DNA of 34,357 nt from the NCBI GenBank assembly GCA_002708415.1, contig PANS01000034.1, positions 1 through 34,357 of the forward strand, in the 5' to 3' direction. Below, one piece after another: positions 34,268 through 34,357 of the stretch (position 1 is its first letter; each line of letters opens with the position of its first letter). The notes beneath the pieces were generated by a model that saw only the letters and a program-made list of their open reading frames with translations, made no database searches and had not been told where the DNA came from. The DNA comes from Micavibrio sp. GTDB taxonomy: Bacteria > Pseudomonadota > Alphaproteobacteria > Micavibrionales > Micavibrionaceae. Made by a program: the position numbers and the translations under genes.

Positions 34268-34357
34268 CACCTAAGATTGATTTTTGAGGATGATTTTGAG
34301 GTCATCCAAGAGCCTCTTTGGTGAGCCAATATTAAACCGCCACTCACACTCTTTCAA
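34260..34357 (-). mobile_element. End of an insertion sequence (IS1595-type suggested)
   Basis: From GGGGCTGACACC at 34260 the sequence changes from host to a transposase tail that runs off the right edge. GGGGCTGACACC would be the outer inverted repeat; the partner end and any target duplication lie beyond the window. Confidence 0.5.
34271..34357 (-). CDS. Transposase C-terminus (partial, IS1595/ISXO2-like)
   Basis: The minus-strand frame reads from the right edge to TAG at 34271-34273. The residues LKECEWRFNIGSPKRLLDD then LKIILKNQS are the last 28 or so of a protein; E-x-x-W/F-RFN is typical of the C-terminal end of DDE transposases of the IS1595 group. Family assignment comes from this short motif only, and the gene is truncated by the window edge. 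Confidence 0.5.
   Translation of the reverse strand: MKECEWRFNIGSPKRLLDDLKIILKNQS

Overview
The window reads as chromosomal backbone of a moderately low-GC alphaproteobacterium. The grouping rests on gene neighbourhoods typical of that class: cobT-cobS-J-protein next to bolA, xerD/aroK-aroB, secA divergent from a parvulin, chorismate mutase-hisC-tyrA, ftsE-ftsX, lptM-lysA, and etfB-etfA behind a HIG1-type small membrane protein. A Rhodospirillales- or Micavibrio-like lineage is possible, but the sequence alone does not settle it. No rRNA, tRNA, prophage or CRISPR array was seen. The only mobile DNA is the end of an insertion sequence at the extreme right edge.

Layout. 1-421: 5' part of an exported protein of unknown function, whose start overlaps a REP-like repeat. 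422-5646 (minus): hisS, a palindromic repeat, then a co-oriented cobT, cobS and zinc-finger J-protein set; bolA and a ribbon-helix-helix regulator follow on plus. 6608-10722 (minus): accA, a small winged-helix-like protein, and an operon of a 46-aa membrane protein, a secreted 476-aa protein and xerD that ends in a clear terminator. 10836-14265 (plus): aroK, aroB, a CNNM/CBS membrane protein and an orphan gene. 14266-18242: secA (minus) divergent from a membrane-anchored parvulin, followed on plus by a Nudix hydrolase and a methyltransferase.

19494-23714: metA (minus) faces a plus-strand aromatic amino acid cluster of chorismate mutase, hisC-type aminotransferase and prephenate dehydrogenase. 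23711-27524 (minus): an exported helical-repeat protein, ftsE, ftsX, a DUF218 protein and plsC, in transcription order. 27626-34074: an MJ0042 zinc-ribbon protein, lptM-lysA, a TlpA-like thioredoxin, a long pentapeptide-repeat protein and the HIG1 protein-etfB-etfA set. 34181-34357: a short reading frame that runs into an IS end carrying a transposase C-terminus.

The genes cover translation, fatty acid synthesis, shikimate/Phe/Tyr/Lys/Met synthesis, protein export, envelope division and electron transfer. No novel defence or mobile system is evident. The better leads are the CobST/J-protein/BolA module, the operon of unknown envelope proteins with xerD, a secreted protein heading the ftsEX operon, a chorismate mutase carrying what looks like a decayed prephenate-dehydratase domain, and the HisRS type.
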